From the NCBI RefSeq assembly GCF_003797835.1, contig NZ_RKMF01000013.1:1-64000 (forward strand): a stretch of 64,000 nt of DNA, read 5' to 3'. Every line of letters starts with the position of its first letter. Positions within the stretch are counted from its first letter, which is position 1. Below, piece after piece: positions 25,621-34,471 of the stretch. Both the position numbers and the translations under genes were made by a program. Source of the DNA: Kocuria soli (GTDB taxonomy: Bacteria > Actinomycetota > Actinomycetes > Actinomycetales > Micrococcaceae). Below the pieces are notes generated by a model that saw only the letters and a program-made list of their open reading frames with translations, searched no databases and had not been told where the DNA came from.

Positions 25621-27045
25621 ATGAATGAACCCAAACAGTTCGACGTCGTGGTCGTCGGGGCGGGCCCCGGTGGTTACCCCGCGGCGATCAGGGCGGCGCA
25701 AACGGGATTGCAGACGGCCGTGGTGGAGCGCGGTGACTTGGGAGGGATCTGCCTCAACTGGGGCTGTATCCCCACCAAGAGCCTGTTGCACGCGGCCGAG
25801 TTGGCCCGGACCTCCCGGCACAGTGCGAACTTCGGGGTGCAGTACCCCGCCCCGGAGATCGACCTGGCCGGGGCGGTTGCGGCGTCGCGGTCCGTGGCCG
25901 GACAACTGGCCGGCGGTGTGGGTGCGCTGCTGGCCGGCAACGGTGTGGAGGTGTTCCGGGGTTCGGCCCGGTTGGCGGACAAGGGCGAGGTCAACGTCAC
26001 CGACGACGACGGCCGGGTGACCCGGTTGTCGGCCGACCACGTCGTGCTGGCCACGGGTGCCGCGCCGCGCTCGCTGCCGGGGATCGACCTGTCCGATCCC
26101 GGTGTCTGGTCCTACCGTGAGGCGCTGGCACCGGAGACGTTGCCGGAGTCCCTTCTGGTCATCGGTTCGGGCGCCATCGGGTCCGAATTCGCCTCCGTCT
26201 ACTCGGCGTTGGGATCGCAGGTGACGCTTCTGGAGGCGGCCGACCGGTTGCTTCCGGCGGAGGCGCCGTCGGTGTCCCAGGTCCTGGCGAGCGAGCTCGG
26301 CAAGCAGGGCATCACCACGGCAACCGGGGTGAAGATCACCTCCGTGACCCGCACCGGTGAAGGGCCGGGGTCGATGGTGACCACCTGGGAGGACTCCAAC
26401 GGAGCCGCCCAGGAGACCACCTCCGATGCCGTGCTGCTGGCGGTAGGCGTCAAGGCGAACACCGCCGACCTGGGGCTGGAGCCGTACGACATCCTGCGCC
26501 CGGACGGCTCCGTGATCACCGACGACGTCGGCCGCACGGGCGTGTGGGGACTCTACGCGATCGGAGACGTGGCCGGTGGCCCGTGTCTGGCCCACAAGGC
26601 CACCACGGAAGCCGTACGGTGCATCGACGCGCTCGCGGGCGTCCGCCGGGTTCCCGAACCGGAGGACTGGCGGGACTGGGTGCCCAAGTGCACGTACACC
26701 TCCCCGGAGGTGGCCAGCATCGGCATCACCGCCGCCGCAGCCCGGGCCAAGGGCCTCAACGTCAAGTCCGGCCGGGTGCCCATGTCCGAGAACGGGCGGG
26801 CGCTGGGCGCGGGGGAGACCGTGGGCTTTGCCGAGGTCACGATCGACACGGACACCGGTCACATCCTGGGTGCCACCCTGGTGGGTGCCGGAGTCACGGA
26901 GTTGATCGGGATGCTCAGCGTGGCCCACGCCGCCGGGATGACCGCCGAGGAGTTCGCGCGGTCCGTCATCCCGCACCCCACGCGATCGGAGGCCGTGCAC
27001 GAGGCGGTTCTCAAGGCCCTCGGGAGACCGATCAACAGTCTGTGA
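25621..27045 (+). CDS. lpdA: Dihydrolipoyl dehydrogenase E3
   Basis: The 474-residue flavoprotein reoxidises lipoyl-E2. The FAD-binding motif is VVVGAGPGGYPAAIRAAQ, the redox disulfide is GGICLNWGCIPTKSLLHAAE, the NAD-binding motif GSGAIGSEFASVYSALGS, and the catalytic His/Glu pair lies in HPTRSEAVHEAVLKALG. The length is normal for the family. It completes the E1alpha-E1beta-E2-E3 operon, which is followed by a strong hairpin. Confidence 0.9.
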   Translation: MNEPKQFDVVVVGAGPGGYPAAIRAAQTGLQTAVVERGDLGGICLNWGCIPTKSLLHAAELARTSRHSANFGVQYPAPEIDLAGAVAASRSVAGQLAGGVGALLAGNGVEVFRGSARLADKGEVNVTDDDGRVTRLSADHVVLATGAAPRSLPGIDLSDPGVWSYREALAPETLPESLLVIGSGAIGSEFASVYSALGSQVTLLEAADRLLPAEAPSVSQVLASELGKQGITTATGVKITSVTRTGEGPGSMVTTWEDSNGAAQETTSDAVLLAVGVKANTADLGLEPYDILRPDGSVITDDVGRTGVWGLYAIGDVAGGPCLAHKATTEAVRCIDALAGVRRVPEPEDWRDWVPKCTYTSPEVASIGITAAAARAKGLNVKSGRVPMSENGRALGAGETVGFAEVTIDTDTGHILGATLVGAGVTELIGMLSVAHAAGMTAEEFARSVIPHPTRSEAVHEAVLKALGRPINSL

Positions 27046-27071
27046 CGGTGGTCGGTGCCCGAGAGCCGGCG

Positions 27072-27106
27072 ACGGCGGCCCCGGAGTTCCGCTCCGGGGC
27101 CGCCGT
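27072..27106 (+). terminator. Perfect 15-bp hairpin after the dehydrogenase operon
   Basis: ACGGCGGCCCCGGAG (27072-27086) pairs exactly with 27092-27106 around the loop TTCCG. It lies 27 bp after the lpdA stop. A T-run is lacking, but stems of this kind commonly end transcripts in high-GC actinobacteria. Confidence 0.75.
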
Positions 27107-27442
27107 GTGTCCGGGACGCGCCGTCGTCGGGAAAAACCTGGCGACTTCCCGACGTCTGCACACCCAGCTGACCTGCTGAAACACCGCAATCCCAAAAGTA
27201 GCCACAAGGCCCCACGGAAAACCTCGGGCAACCGTCGCCATCTGAGGCGACTGAACGTCTACTGTTCAATCGCGCCTAAGTCCTCGGTGCGGTACGGATC
27301 CGGTGGGGCCAACTTGCGGGTGGGCCTCGGTCCTGAGTGACCTTCGTTGTCCGGTGAGGTGTGCCATGCGCAGAACTTAGGCCTAACGTATGACTGCGCC
27401 GTGTGGCGCCCGCCCCTGATCAACGGAGAGAAGAGGGACGCA
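27107..27442. promoter_or_regulatory. Promoter/leader region of the PTS genes
   Basis: The 336-bp stretch between the dehydrogenase terminator and the PTS gene has no gene. It contains the palindrome TTAGGCCTAA (about 27377) near the middle and a Shine-Dalgarno (GAGAAGAGGGA) before the ATG at 27443. A catabolite or sugar-responsive operator is likely here, but none can be named. Confidence 0.4.
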
Positions 27443-30109
27443 ATGAGTGACCCGACGACGGCCACCAGGATCGATTTCATCGCTCCCCTGACCGGCGTGT
27501 TGGTGCCGATCGAAGAGGTACCGGACCCCGTGTTCGCGCAGAAGATGATGGGCGAGGGGTTCTCCATCGACCCCCTGGCCGGTCAGCTCGTGGCCCCGGT
27601 GGCCGGTGAGGTGGTGGACGTCCAACAGTCCGGCCACGCCGTGACCGTCCGCTCGGAAGACGGCCTGGACGTGCTCATGCACATCGGCCTGGACACCGTC
27701 GCCCTTCAGGGGCAGGGCTTCACCCCGCTGGTCGAACAGGGCCAGCGTGTGACCGTGGGCCAACCGCTCATCGACTTCGAACTGGACTTCCTGGCCACCC
27801 GCGCCAAGAGCCTCCTGACCCAGATCGTGATCGCCAACTCTGATCGGGTGGACTCCCTGTCGCCCAAGTCCGGGCTGGTCAAGGCCGGCCAGGACGTGGC
27901 CGCCGAGGTCGTCCTGGCGGGCGAATCCACCAACGACGGCGCCGCGGGTTCCACCGCCGCCGGGGTCGCGGCGGGTGCCGGGGCAGGCGTAGCTGCTGGT
28001 GCGGCCGCTGGAGCCGCTTCCGCCGGTGGGTCGGACACCGCGATCGCCGAGGTCATCATCCCCAACCCCACGGGTATGCACGCGCGCCCCGCGGCCAACC
28101 TGGTCAACGTGGCCAAGGACTTCGAGTCCGACATCCAATTGGACAAGGAGGACGAGTCCGGCAGCGCCAAGAGCATCGTCTCCATCCTGGCCATGGCCCT
28201 CGCCTTCGGCGACAAGATGACGATCACCGCCACCGGCCCGGATGCCCAGCAGGCCGTGACCGCGCTGACCGAGGCCATCAACGGTGGCCTGGGCGAAGAC
28301 GTCGGAACCCTGCCGTCCGGCACTGCGGACACCCTGGCCACCCCCGCCGTCGAAGAGCCCTCGCAGGCCGAGCCGGTGCACGTCACGGATGAGCCCCGCT
28401 CGGGCGACCCGAACGTCCTGCTCGGCGTGACCGCCTCGCCGGGTCTGGGCATCGGCCGTGTGGTGCAGATGCGTCAGACGGAGATCCAGGTCCAGGAGAC
28501 CGGGGAGGACCCCGGCCAGGAGCGCGCCAAGCTCGACGCGGCGATCCAGACCTCAATCAACGAACTCGGCGCACTCCAGCAGCGCCTGGTGAACGAAGGC
28601 TCCGAGGACAAGGCCGAGATCTTCGGCGCGCACCAGGAGATCCTGCGCGACCCCGAACTGGTCAACCAGGCCCAGACCGGGATCGACCAGGGCAAGTCGG
28701 CGGCCTTCGCCTGGCGGGAGTCCTACACGGGCTTCGCCACCCAGCTGGAAGGTCTGCAGAACGAGGTGCTGGCAGGGCGTGCTGCGGACATGCGCGACGT
28801 CGGTCAGCGCGTGCTCGAGACCCTGACCGGGCAGCACCGCGAACAGGCCGAACTGGCCGAGGGCACCATCCTGGTGGCCGAGGACCTGACCCCGTCCGAC
28901 ACGGCACAGCTGGACCGCTCCAAGGTCGTGGGCTTTGCGACCACGCAGGGTGGTGCCTCCTCCCACGTGGCGATCATCGCCCGCTCCATGGACATCCCCG
29001 CCGTCGCCGGCATCGAGGCCCGCGCGCTGGACATCGCGGAGGGCTCCCGCGTGGTGCTCGACGGCACGGCCGGCAAGCTCCAGGTGAACCTTTCCGACGA
29101 GGAGATCGCCGGGATCGAGGCGCGGCAGCAGCGCATGGCCGAGCGCAAGGCCGTCGAGGACGCAGCCAAGGACGAACCCGCCGTGACCACGGACGGGCAC
29201 CAGGTCGCCGTCGTCGCCAACATCGGCGGTGCCGACGACGCACGGGAGGCCATGCAGCACGGCGCCGAGGGTGTGGGTCTGCTGCGCTCCGAGTTCGTGT
29301 TCATGGAGCGCCCGACCGCGCCCACGGAGCAGGAACAGGCCGACGTGTACGCGGAGTGCTCGCGGGCCCTCAAGCCGGGTCAGCCCCTGGTCCTGCGCAC
29401 GCTCGACGTCGGCGGCGACAAGCCCTTGAGCTACCTCCCGATCCCCAAGGAGGAGAACCCGTTCCTGGGTCTGCGCGGTGTGCGTGTGGGCCTTGAGCAG
29501 CCCGAGGTTCTGCGCACCCAGCTGCGCGCGATCTTCGCGGCCGCTGGCGCCGGCGCCGAACTGCACGTCATGTTCCCCATGATCGCCACGATCGCGGACT
29601 GGCGTGCCGCCAAGGCCATCTTCGACGAGGAGAAGGCCGCCTCCGGCATCACCACCAAGGTCTCCTGCGGCATCATGATGGAGGTCCCCTCCGTGGCCGT
29701 GATGGCCCAGCAGTTCGCCGCCGAGGAAGGCTGTGACTTCTTCAGCGTGGGCACCAACGACCTCACCAGCTACACGCTGGCGATGGACCGCGGCCACCCC
29801 AAGCTGGCCGCGCAGGTGGACCCCTGCAACCCCGCCGTCCTGACCCTGATCGGGCAGGCCGCCGCCGCGCTGCACGCCCAGGGCAAGTGGCTCGGCGTCT
29901 GCGGTGGCGTGGCCTCCGATCCCCAGGCCGTCCCGATTCTCGTTGGGCTCGGTGTCGACGAGCTCAGCGCCTCCATCCCGGCGATCCCCTCCGTGAAAGC
30001 GAAGGTCCGGGAGTACTCACTCGAGCAGTGCAAGGAATTGGCGGCCCAGGCCGTCACCTGCTCGACCCCCGAAGAGGTTCGCTCACTGGTCCCCATGGAC
30101 CAGGACTGA
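27443..30109 (+). CDS. Multiphosphoryl transfer protein: EIIA(Glc-type)-HPr-Enzyme I fusion
   Basis: The 888-residue fusion joins three phosphotransferase proteins. Residues about 1-155 are a Crr-type EIIA (phospho-His in DVLMHIGLDTVALQG). An Ala/Gly linker leads to HPr at about residues 195-285 (phospho-His in PTGMHARPAANLV). Enzyme I follows from about residue 320, with the phospho-His in GGASSHVAIIARSMDIPAVA, the PEP-binding GLLRSEFVFMERP, and the C-terminal cysteine in GVCGGVASDP. It would carry phosphate from PEP to the EIIB of the next gene. No separate ptsI or ptsH is near. The start was chosen by the Shine-Dalgarno. Confidence 0.9.
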   Translation: MSDPTTATRIDFIAPLTGVLVPIEEVPDPVFAQKMMGEGFSIDPLAGQLVAPVAGEVVDVQQSGHAVTVRSEDGLDVLMHIGLDTVALQGQGFTPLVEQGQRVTVGQPLIDFELDFLATRAKSLLTQIVIANSDRVDSLSPKSGLVKAGQDVAAEVVLAGESTNDGAAGSTAAGVAAGAGAGVAAGAAAGAASAGGSDTAIAEVIIPNPTGMHARPAANLVNVAKDFESDIQLDKEDESGSAKSIVSILAMALAFGDKMTITATGPDAQQAVTALTEAINGGLGEDVGTLPSGTADTLATPAVEEPSQAEPVHVTDEPRSGDPNVLLGVTASPGLGIGRVVQMRQTEIQVQETGEDPGQERAKLDAAIQTSINELGALQQRLVNEGSEDKAEIFGAHQEILRDPELVNQAQTGIDQGKSAAFAWRESYTGFATQLEGLQNEVLAGRAADMRDVGQRVLETLTGQHREQAELAEGTILVAEDLTPSDTAQLDRSKVVGFATTQGGASSHVAIIARSMDIPAVAGIEARALDIAEGSRVVLDGTAGKLQVNLSDEEIAGIEARQQRMAERKAVEDAAKDEPAVTTDGHQVAVVANIGGADDAREAMQHGAEGVGLLRSEFVFMERPTAPTEQEQADVYAECSRALKPGQPLVLRTLDVGGDKPLSYLPIPKEENPFLGLRGVRVGLEQPEVLRTQLRAIFAAAGAGAELHVMFPMIATIADWRAAKAIFDEEKAASGITTKVSCGIMMEVPSVAVMAQQFAAEEGCDFFSVGTNDLTSYTLAMDRGHPKLAAQVDPCNPAVLTLIGQAAAALHAQGKWLGVCGGVASDPQAVPILVGLGVDELSASIPAIPSVKAKVREYSLEQCKELAAQAVTCSTPEEVRSLVPMDQD

Positions 30110-30110
30110 A

Positions 30111-30131
30111 TCACCGGCCGCCAACCGGTGA
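30111..30131 (+). terminator. Weak hairpin between the two PTS genes
   Basis: TCACCGG (30111-30117) pairs with CCGGTGA (30125-30131) in the 60-bp gap between the PTS fusion and the sugar permease gene. With no T-run it is more likely an attenuating or mRNA-processing element than a full stop. Confidence 0.3.
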
Positions 30132-30169
30132 CAAAACCCCAGAGCGAAGACTGACAAGGATCCCTCCCC

Positions 30170-32077
30170 ATGAGTAATTCAGCACAGCAGATCGTCGACG
30201 CCGTCGGCGGTCCGGACAACATCTCGAGCCTGACGCACTGCGCCACGCGTCTGCGTTTCCAGCTCAACGACGCGAGCGTGGTCGATGCCAAGACCGTGGA
30301 CTCCATCGACGGCGTCATGGGCTCCGTGCCCCAGGCCGGTGAGCGCTACCAGGTGATCATCGGTGGCGCCGTGCAGTCCGTGTACAACGAGATCAACGCC
30401 CTGCCTGCGATGGCCAACCGCGGCGGTGGCGGCGGAGAATCCGCCGACGACGTGAAGGCTGCCGCCCGTGCCAAGGGCCCGCGCGGCAAGTTCTCCTGGT
30501 TGGACAACTTCTTCGAGTTCCTCTCCGACTCCTTCCGCCCGATCCTGGGTGCCCTGCTGGGCGCCTCCCTGTTCATCACGTTCATGGCGCTCATGGGCAC
30601 CCTGGGCGTGATCGGCAACTGGGCGGACCCGCGAACCGACCTGGACCCGTCCTGGCAGTTCGTGAACTTCATGTGGCAGTCGGTGTTCGTCTTCCTGCCC
30701 CTGATGGTCGCCTACAACGCAACCAAGAAGTTGGGCGCTGACCCGTGGGTCGGCTTCGCCGTCATGGCCCTGGTGATGCTGCCGGGCTTCGCCGCCCTGG
30801 GGGAGTCCCCCGCTGCGTACCAGGCCAACGTCGCAGGCAGTGACGTGACGCTGGTCGACGTGTTCGGCATCCCGCTGACCATCTTCAACTACGGCTCCCA
30901 GGTGTTCCCGCCGCTGCTCATGGCTGCGGTGCTCGGGCCGTTGAGCAAGGGCTTGAAGAAGATCATCCCGGCCAACGTGCAGTTGATCTTCGTGCCCTTC
31001 CTGTCGATGCTGATCATGCTGCCACTGACCGCGTTCCTGATCGGCCCCATCGGCGTGTTCGCAGGTGCCGGTCTGGCCAACGTGCTGCAGTCCGTGAACG
31101 CGTTCTCGCCGTTCATCTTCGCGATCATCATCCCGCTGGCCTACCCGTTCATGGTGCCGCTGGGTCTGCACTGGCCGATCAACGCGATCATGCTGCTGAA
31201 CATCCAGACCCTGGGCTTCGACTACATCCAGGGCCCCATGGGCGCGTGGAACTTCGCCTGCTTCGGCGCCACCGCCGGCGTTCTCTTCCTGGCCATCAAG
31301 GACAAGGAAGTGCAGATGCGCCAGACGGCGACGGGTGCGCTCGCGGCCGGTCTGCTGGGTGGTATCTCCGAACCGTCCCTGTACGGCATTCACCTGCGCT
31401 TCAAGCGCATCTACCCGCTCATGCTGGTGGGCTGTGCCGTGGGTGGTCTGGTCCAGGGCTTCGGCGGCGGTCAGGTGCACACCAACGCGTTCGTGTTCAC
31501 CTCCCTGCTGACCATCCCGGCCTTCGACCGCATTGGCCTGTACACCCTGTCCATCGGTGCCGCGTTCCTGGTGGCCATGCTCCTGGTGATCTTCCTGGAC
31601 TACCGCACCCCGGAACAGCGCGCCGAGTCCAAGGCCGCCAAGGCCGCACTCGAAGGTGGCGACACCTCCGGTGCCGCGGCTGCCGGTGGTGCCGCTGCGG
31701 GTGGTTCGACCGCCGCGGGCGTCGCCGCTACCCGCTCCACCGACGCCGGGGCCGGCTCGAACGGAACCGGTGCGAACGGAACCGGTGCCGCGGATCCCAA
31801 GGACGTCGTCTCCGACGAGGACCAGGCCAAGGCGAGCCAGTGGCTGGCCGCCTTGGGCGGTCCGGAGAACGTCTCCCAGGCAGACGCCGCCGCCGAAACC
31901 CGGCTGCGGGTCCAGGTCAAGGACTCCACCAAGGTCGACGAGGCGGCCCTGAACGCCGCGGGTCTGCCCGGAGCCGTTCAGGTCTCCCCGGACCTGTGGC
32001 ACCTGGTGGTCGGCTCGAACGCCAACCAGTACGCCACGGCGATGGGCGCCAAGCTCGGCAAGCAGCCCGTGGGCTGA
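30170..32077 (+). CDS. PTS sugar permease EIIB-EIIC with a C-terminal cysteine-less EIIB-like domain
   Basis: The 635-residue permease begins with an EIIB domain (phospho-Cys in SSLTHCATRLRFQLN, about residue 22). The EIIC membrane domain spans about residues 115-475, with LGLHWPINAIMLLNIQT and GGISEPSLYGIHLRFKRIYP. The SEPSLYG signature resembles the beta-glucoside/sucrose/trehalose class, but the sugar cannot be fixed. After an Ala/Gly/Thr linker comes a second EIIB-like domain (residues about 555-630) in which THCATRLRF has become AAAETRLRV, so it lacks the phosphorylated cysteine. It has no EIIA and depends on the preceding fusion. A strong terminator follows. Confidence 0.85.
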   Translation: MSNSAQQIVDAVGGPDNISSLTHCATRLRFQLNDASVVDAKTVDSIDGVMGSVPQAGERYQVIIGGAVQSVYNEINALPAMANRGGGGGESADDVKAAARAKGPRGKFSWLDNFFEFLSDSFRPILGALLGASLFITFMALMGTLGVIGNWADPRTDLDPSWQFVNFMWQSVFVFLPLMVAYNATKKLGADPWVGFAVMALVMLPGFAALGESPAAYQANVAGSDVTLVDVFGIPLTIFNYGSQVFPPLLMAAVLGPLSKGLKKIIPANVQLIFVPFLSMLIMLPLTAFLIGPIGVFAGAGLANVLQSVNAFSPFIFAIIIPLAYPFMVPLGLHWPINAIMLLNIQTLGFDYIQGPMGAWNFACFGATAGVLFLAIKDKEVQMRQTATGALAAGLLGGISEPSLYGIHLRFKRIYPLMLVGCAVGGLVQGFGGGQVHTNAFVFTSLLTIPAFDRIGLYTLSIGAAFLVAMLLVIFLDYRTPEQRAESKAAKAALEGGDTSGAAAAGGAAAGGSTAAGVAATRSTDAGAGSNGTGANGTGAADPKDVVSDEDQAKASQWLAALGGPENVSQADAAAETRLRVQVKDSTKVDEAALNAAGLPGAVQVSPDLWHLVVGSNANQYATAMGAKLGKQPVG

Positions 32078-32106
32078 CAACCTGGCGGCTTGACCGCCTG
32101 ACGTAC

Positions 32107-32151
32107 GAGGGCCGGTGACCACGTTCCGACGTGGTCACCGGCCCTCTTTCG
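32107..32151 (+). terminator. Rho-independent terminator after the PTS genes
   Basis: An 18-bp perfect stem (32107-32124 with 32129-32146) closes a 4-base TCCG loop and is followed by TTTCG. It lies between the converging permease and MFS genes and may serve both strands. Confidence 0.9.
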
Positions 32152-32214
32152 TGCCGCCCGTCCTTGTGCGGCTGTCTTGTTCGTATGCCGTGTGCGGCTG
32201 CGACGGGGGGTGCC

Positions 32215-33495
32215 TCAGGTACGGGCCGCGACGACGTCGTCGGTGTTGGTCGGGCGGGAGCGTTCGAGTCGGAACGCGAACAGCAGAATTCCGGCGCCGG
32301 CCAGAGCCATGGCGGCACCCACCAACGACGGCGTGCGGTAGCCGAGCCCAGCGGTGAGGACCAACCCGCCGAGCCAAGCACCCAGGGCGTTGGCCACGTT
32401 CAGCGATGCATGGTTCATGGCCGCGCCCAGCGTGACGGCGTCCCCGGCCACGTCCATGAGGCGCAGCTGGAGGTTGGTCACCAGGATCGACCCGATGGCG
32501 GTGATCAGGAACAGCACCGGCAGCGCCCACCACCCGCGGGGGATGACCAGCCAGAACAGGAGCATGGCGACGGCGGAGCCCGCCGAGCCGAGCAGCAGGG
32601 ACTTGGCGATCGACCACCGGGCCAGTTCACCGGCCAGCCAGGTCCCCACCGTCATGCCCAGACCGAAGGCCAACAGGAACAGGGGGACGCTGGAGGCGGA
32701 CAGCCCTCCGACGTCGGTAACCGTGGTGGCGATGTAGGAGTAGATCGCGAACAGACCGCCGAATCCCACAGCGCCCGCGGCCATGGTCAGCCAGACCTGG
32801 CTGCGGCGGAAGAAGTCCCGGGCCTCGGAGAGTCCCTTGGCGTCACGGTCGGCGGGGGTGGCCGGGACGAAGATCATGACCAGGACCACCGTCAGTACGG
32901 AGATCGCGGCCGCCAGGACGTAGGTGGACCGCCATCCGAAGGTCTGGCCCATCCAGGTGGCGGTGGGCACGCCCACGATGTTGGCCACGGACAGTCCGAT
33001 CATCACGCCGGCCACCGCGCGCCCACGGTACTGCGGGGCCACCAAACCGGCTGCGACTAGGGACGCCACCCCGAAATATGCCCCGTGCGGCATACCGTCG
33101 AAGAACCGGGCCAGCGTGAAGAATGCGTAATTGGTGGCCAGGCCGCTCAGGATGTTGAAGACGGCGTACACCCCCATGAGGGACAACAGCAGCCCCTTGC
33201 GTGGCAGGCGCGCACCGAAGATCGACAGCACGGGGACGCCGACCACCACGCCCAGCGCATAAGCGGAAATCGCGTGCGCCGCCTGGGGTTCGGGCACGCC
33301 CAGGGACTCCGCGATCTGCGGGAGGACGCCCATGGTCATGAACTCGGTGGTGCCGATCGCGAATCCACCGACCGACAGGGCGATGATCGCAACGACCGCC
33401 CAGGCGGTCTGGTTTCCACCGGGGTGTGCGCCGTCGTAGGTGGTGCGGGCACTGGGCGGTGAGGGGGAGGAGGTGCGGGCCACGGAACATCCCAT
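32215..33495 (-). CDS. MFS transporter, AraJ/NepI/sugar-efflux (DHA1) type
   Basis: The 426-residue protein has 12 predicted helices and resembles DHA1-12 exporters such as AraJ, SotB and NepI. It keeps GTTEFMTMGVLPQIAESLGV after helix 1, the loop motif GARLPRKGLLLSLM, and LARFFDGMPHGAYFGVAS. These are drug or sugar/nucleoside exporters; the substrate is unknown. The start is uncertain: ATG at 33495 has little Shine-Dalgarno, and a GTG at 33483 is an alternative. It is divergent from the PIG-L gene. Confidence 0.75.
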   Translation of the reverse strand: MGCSVARTSSPSPPSARTTYDGAHPGGNQTAWAVVAIIALSVGGFAIGTTEFMTMGVLPQIAESLGVPEPQAAHAISAYALGVVVGVPVLSIFGARLPRKGLLLSLMGVYAVFNILSGLATNYAFFTLARFFDGMPHGAYFGVASLVAAGLVAPQYRGRAVAGVMIGLSVANIVGVPTATWMGQTFGWRSTYVLAAAISVLTVVLVMIFVPATPADRDAKGLSEARDFFRRSQVWLTMAAGAVGFGGLFAIYSYIATTVTDVGGLSASSVPLFLLAFGLGMTVGTWLAGELARWSIAKSLLLGSAGSAVAMLLFWLVIPRGWWALPVLFLITAIGSILVTNLQLRLMDVAGDAVTLGAAMNHASLNVANALGAWLGGLVLTAGLGYRTPSLVGAAMALAGAGILLFAFRLERSRPTNTDDVVAART

Positions 33496-33594
33496 CACTG
33501 GTCGATCGGTCGGGTGCGTGCCCGGACGTGAACTGCAGTGGACGTCACGCCGGGCCAGCGGAAGAACACACGGGCGCGGGTGGTTGTTCCGAAC

Positions 33595-34398
33595 ATGTCC
33601 GTCCTCGTATTCCTGCACGCCCATCCCGACGACGAGTCCTCGGGAACCTCGGGCACCATGGCCAAGGCCGTTGCCGAGGGTCACCGCGTCGTTGAAATCA
33701 TCGCCACCAACGGCGACCACGGCACCCCGCCACCCGCGCCGAAGAACGGTGAACCGGTGCTGGGTGTGGTTGAGCACCGGCGACTGGAGGCTGCTGCGGC
33801 CGCGCGGGAGATCGGGATCCACCGCGTCGAATGGCTCGGGTACACGGATTCCGGCATGACCGGGTGGGAGCAGAACTCCGCCAACCGCTCCTTCATGGGG
33901 GCCGACGTGGACGAGGCCGCCGCCAAGGTGGCCGCGATACTGGACCAGGAGAGCGCGGACGTACTGGTCGGATACGACTGGCACGGGAATTACGGCCACC
34001 CCGATCATGTGAAAGTACACGCCGTGGCCCACAGAGCCGCCGAGTTGGCCGCCACGCGGCCGCGCCTGCTGGAGACCAGCATGAATCGGGACGAGATGCG
34101 TCGACGTTTCGAGGCCGCGGTGGCCGCCGGTGCGGACCCGGAGACCCTCTTCGACCCCGAACACCCCGGCGACGACGGCAACGGGCTCGGTCTCCCGGAA
34201 TCAGAGTTGCATTGGGCGGTTGAGTTGGACGGCGAGTTGCTGGCCGTCAAACGCCGCGCCCTGGGCTGTCACTCGTCTCAGGAGGACGTGCAGAACTTGC
34301 TGTCCTTGCCGCAGGACCAGTTCGAGGCTGCGTTCGGCACCGAGCACTACCGGGAGGCGGGACGTCCGGACGGAATGTTGCGGGAGTGGCCCTTCTGA
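33595..34398 (+). CDS. PIG-L/LmbE-family deacetylase (mycothiol-type)
   Basis: The 267-residue enzyme has the zinc motif AHPDDE (about residues 9-14) and the second zinc site GHPDHVKVH (about residues 139-147), the signature of PIG-L deacetylases. In actinobacteria this family includes MshB (mycothiol synthesis) and Mca (mycothiol-conjugate amidase). The length is similar to both, and I cannot separate them from sequence alone. It should be a cytoplasmic metal-dependent N-deacetylase. Confidence 0.8.
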   Translation: MSVLVFLHAHPDDESSGTSGTMAKAVAEGHRVVEIIATNGDHGTPPPAPKNGEPVLGVVEHRRLEAAAAAREIGIHRVEWLGYTDSGMTGWEQNSANRSFMGADVDEAAAKVAAILDQESADVLVGYDWHGNYGHPDHVKVHAVAHRAAELAATRPRLLETSMNRDEMRRRFEAAVAAGADPETLFDPEHPGDDGNGLGLPESELHWAVELDGELLAVKRRALGCHSSQEDVQNLLSLPQDQFEAAFGTEHYREAGRPDGMLREWPF

Positions 34399-34471
34399 GC
34401 TGAGCCTGACGGCCGTGTTTAACTGCCCTGACACCATATCCACCTGAACACCGAGGTGAAGGGGCAAGTTC

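Noticed and set aside
30179-32122. 647-codon minus-strand open frame opposite the PTS permease
   Set aside because: Repetitive His/Gln/Asp-rich composition typical of antisense high-GC frames; the plus-strand permease is clear.
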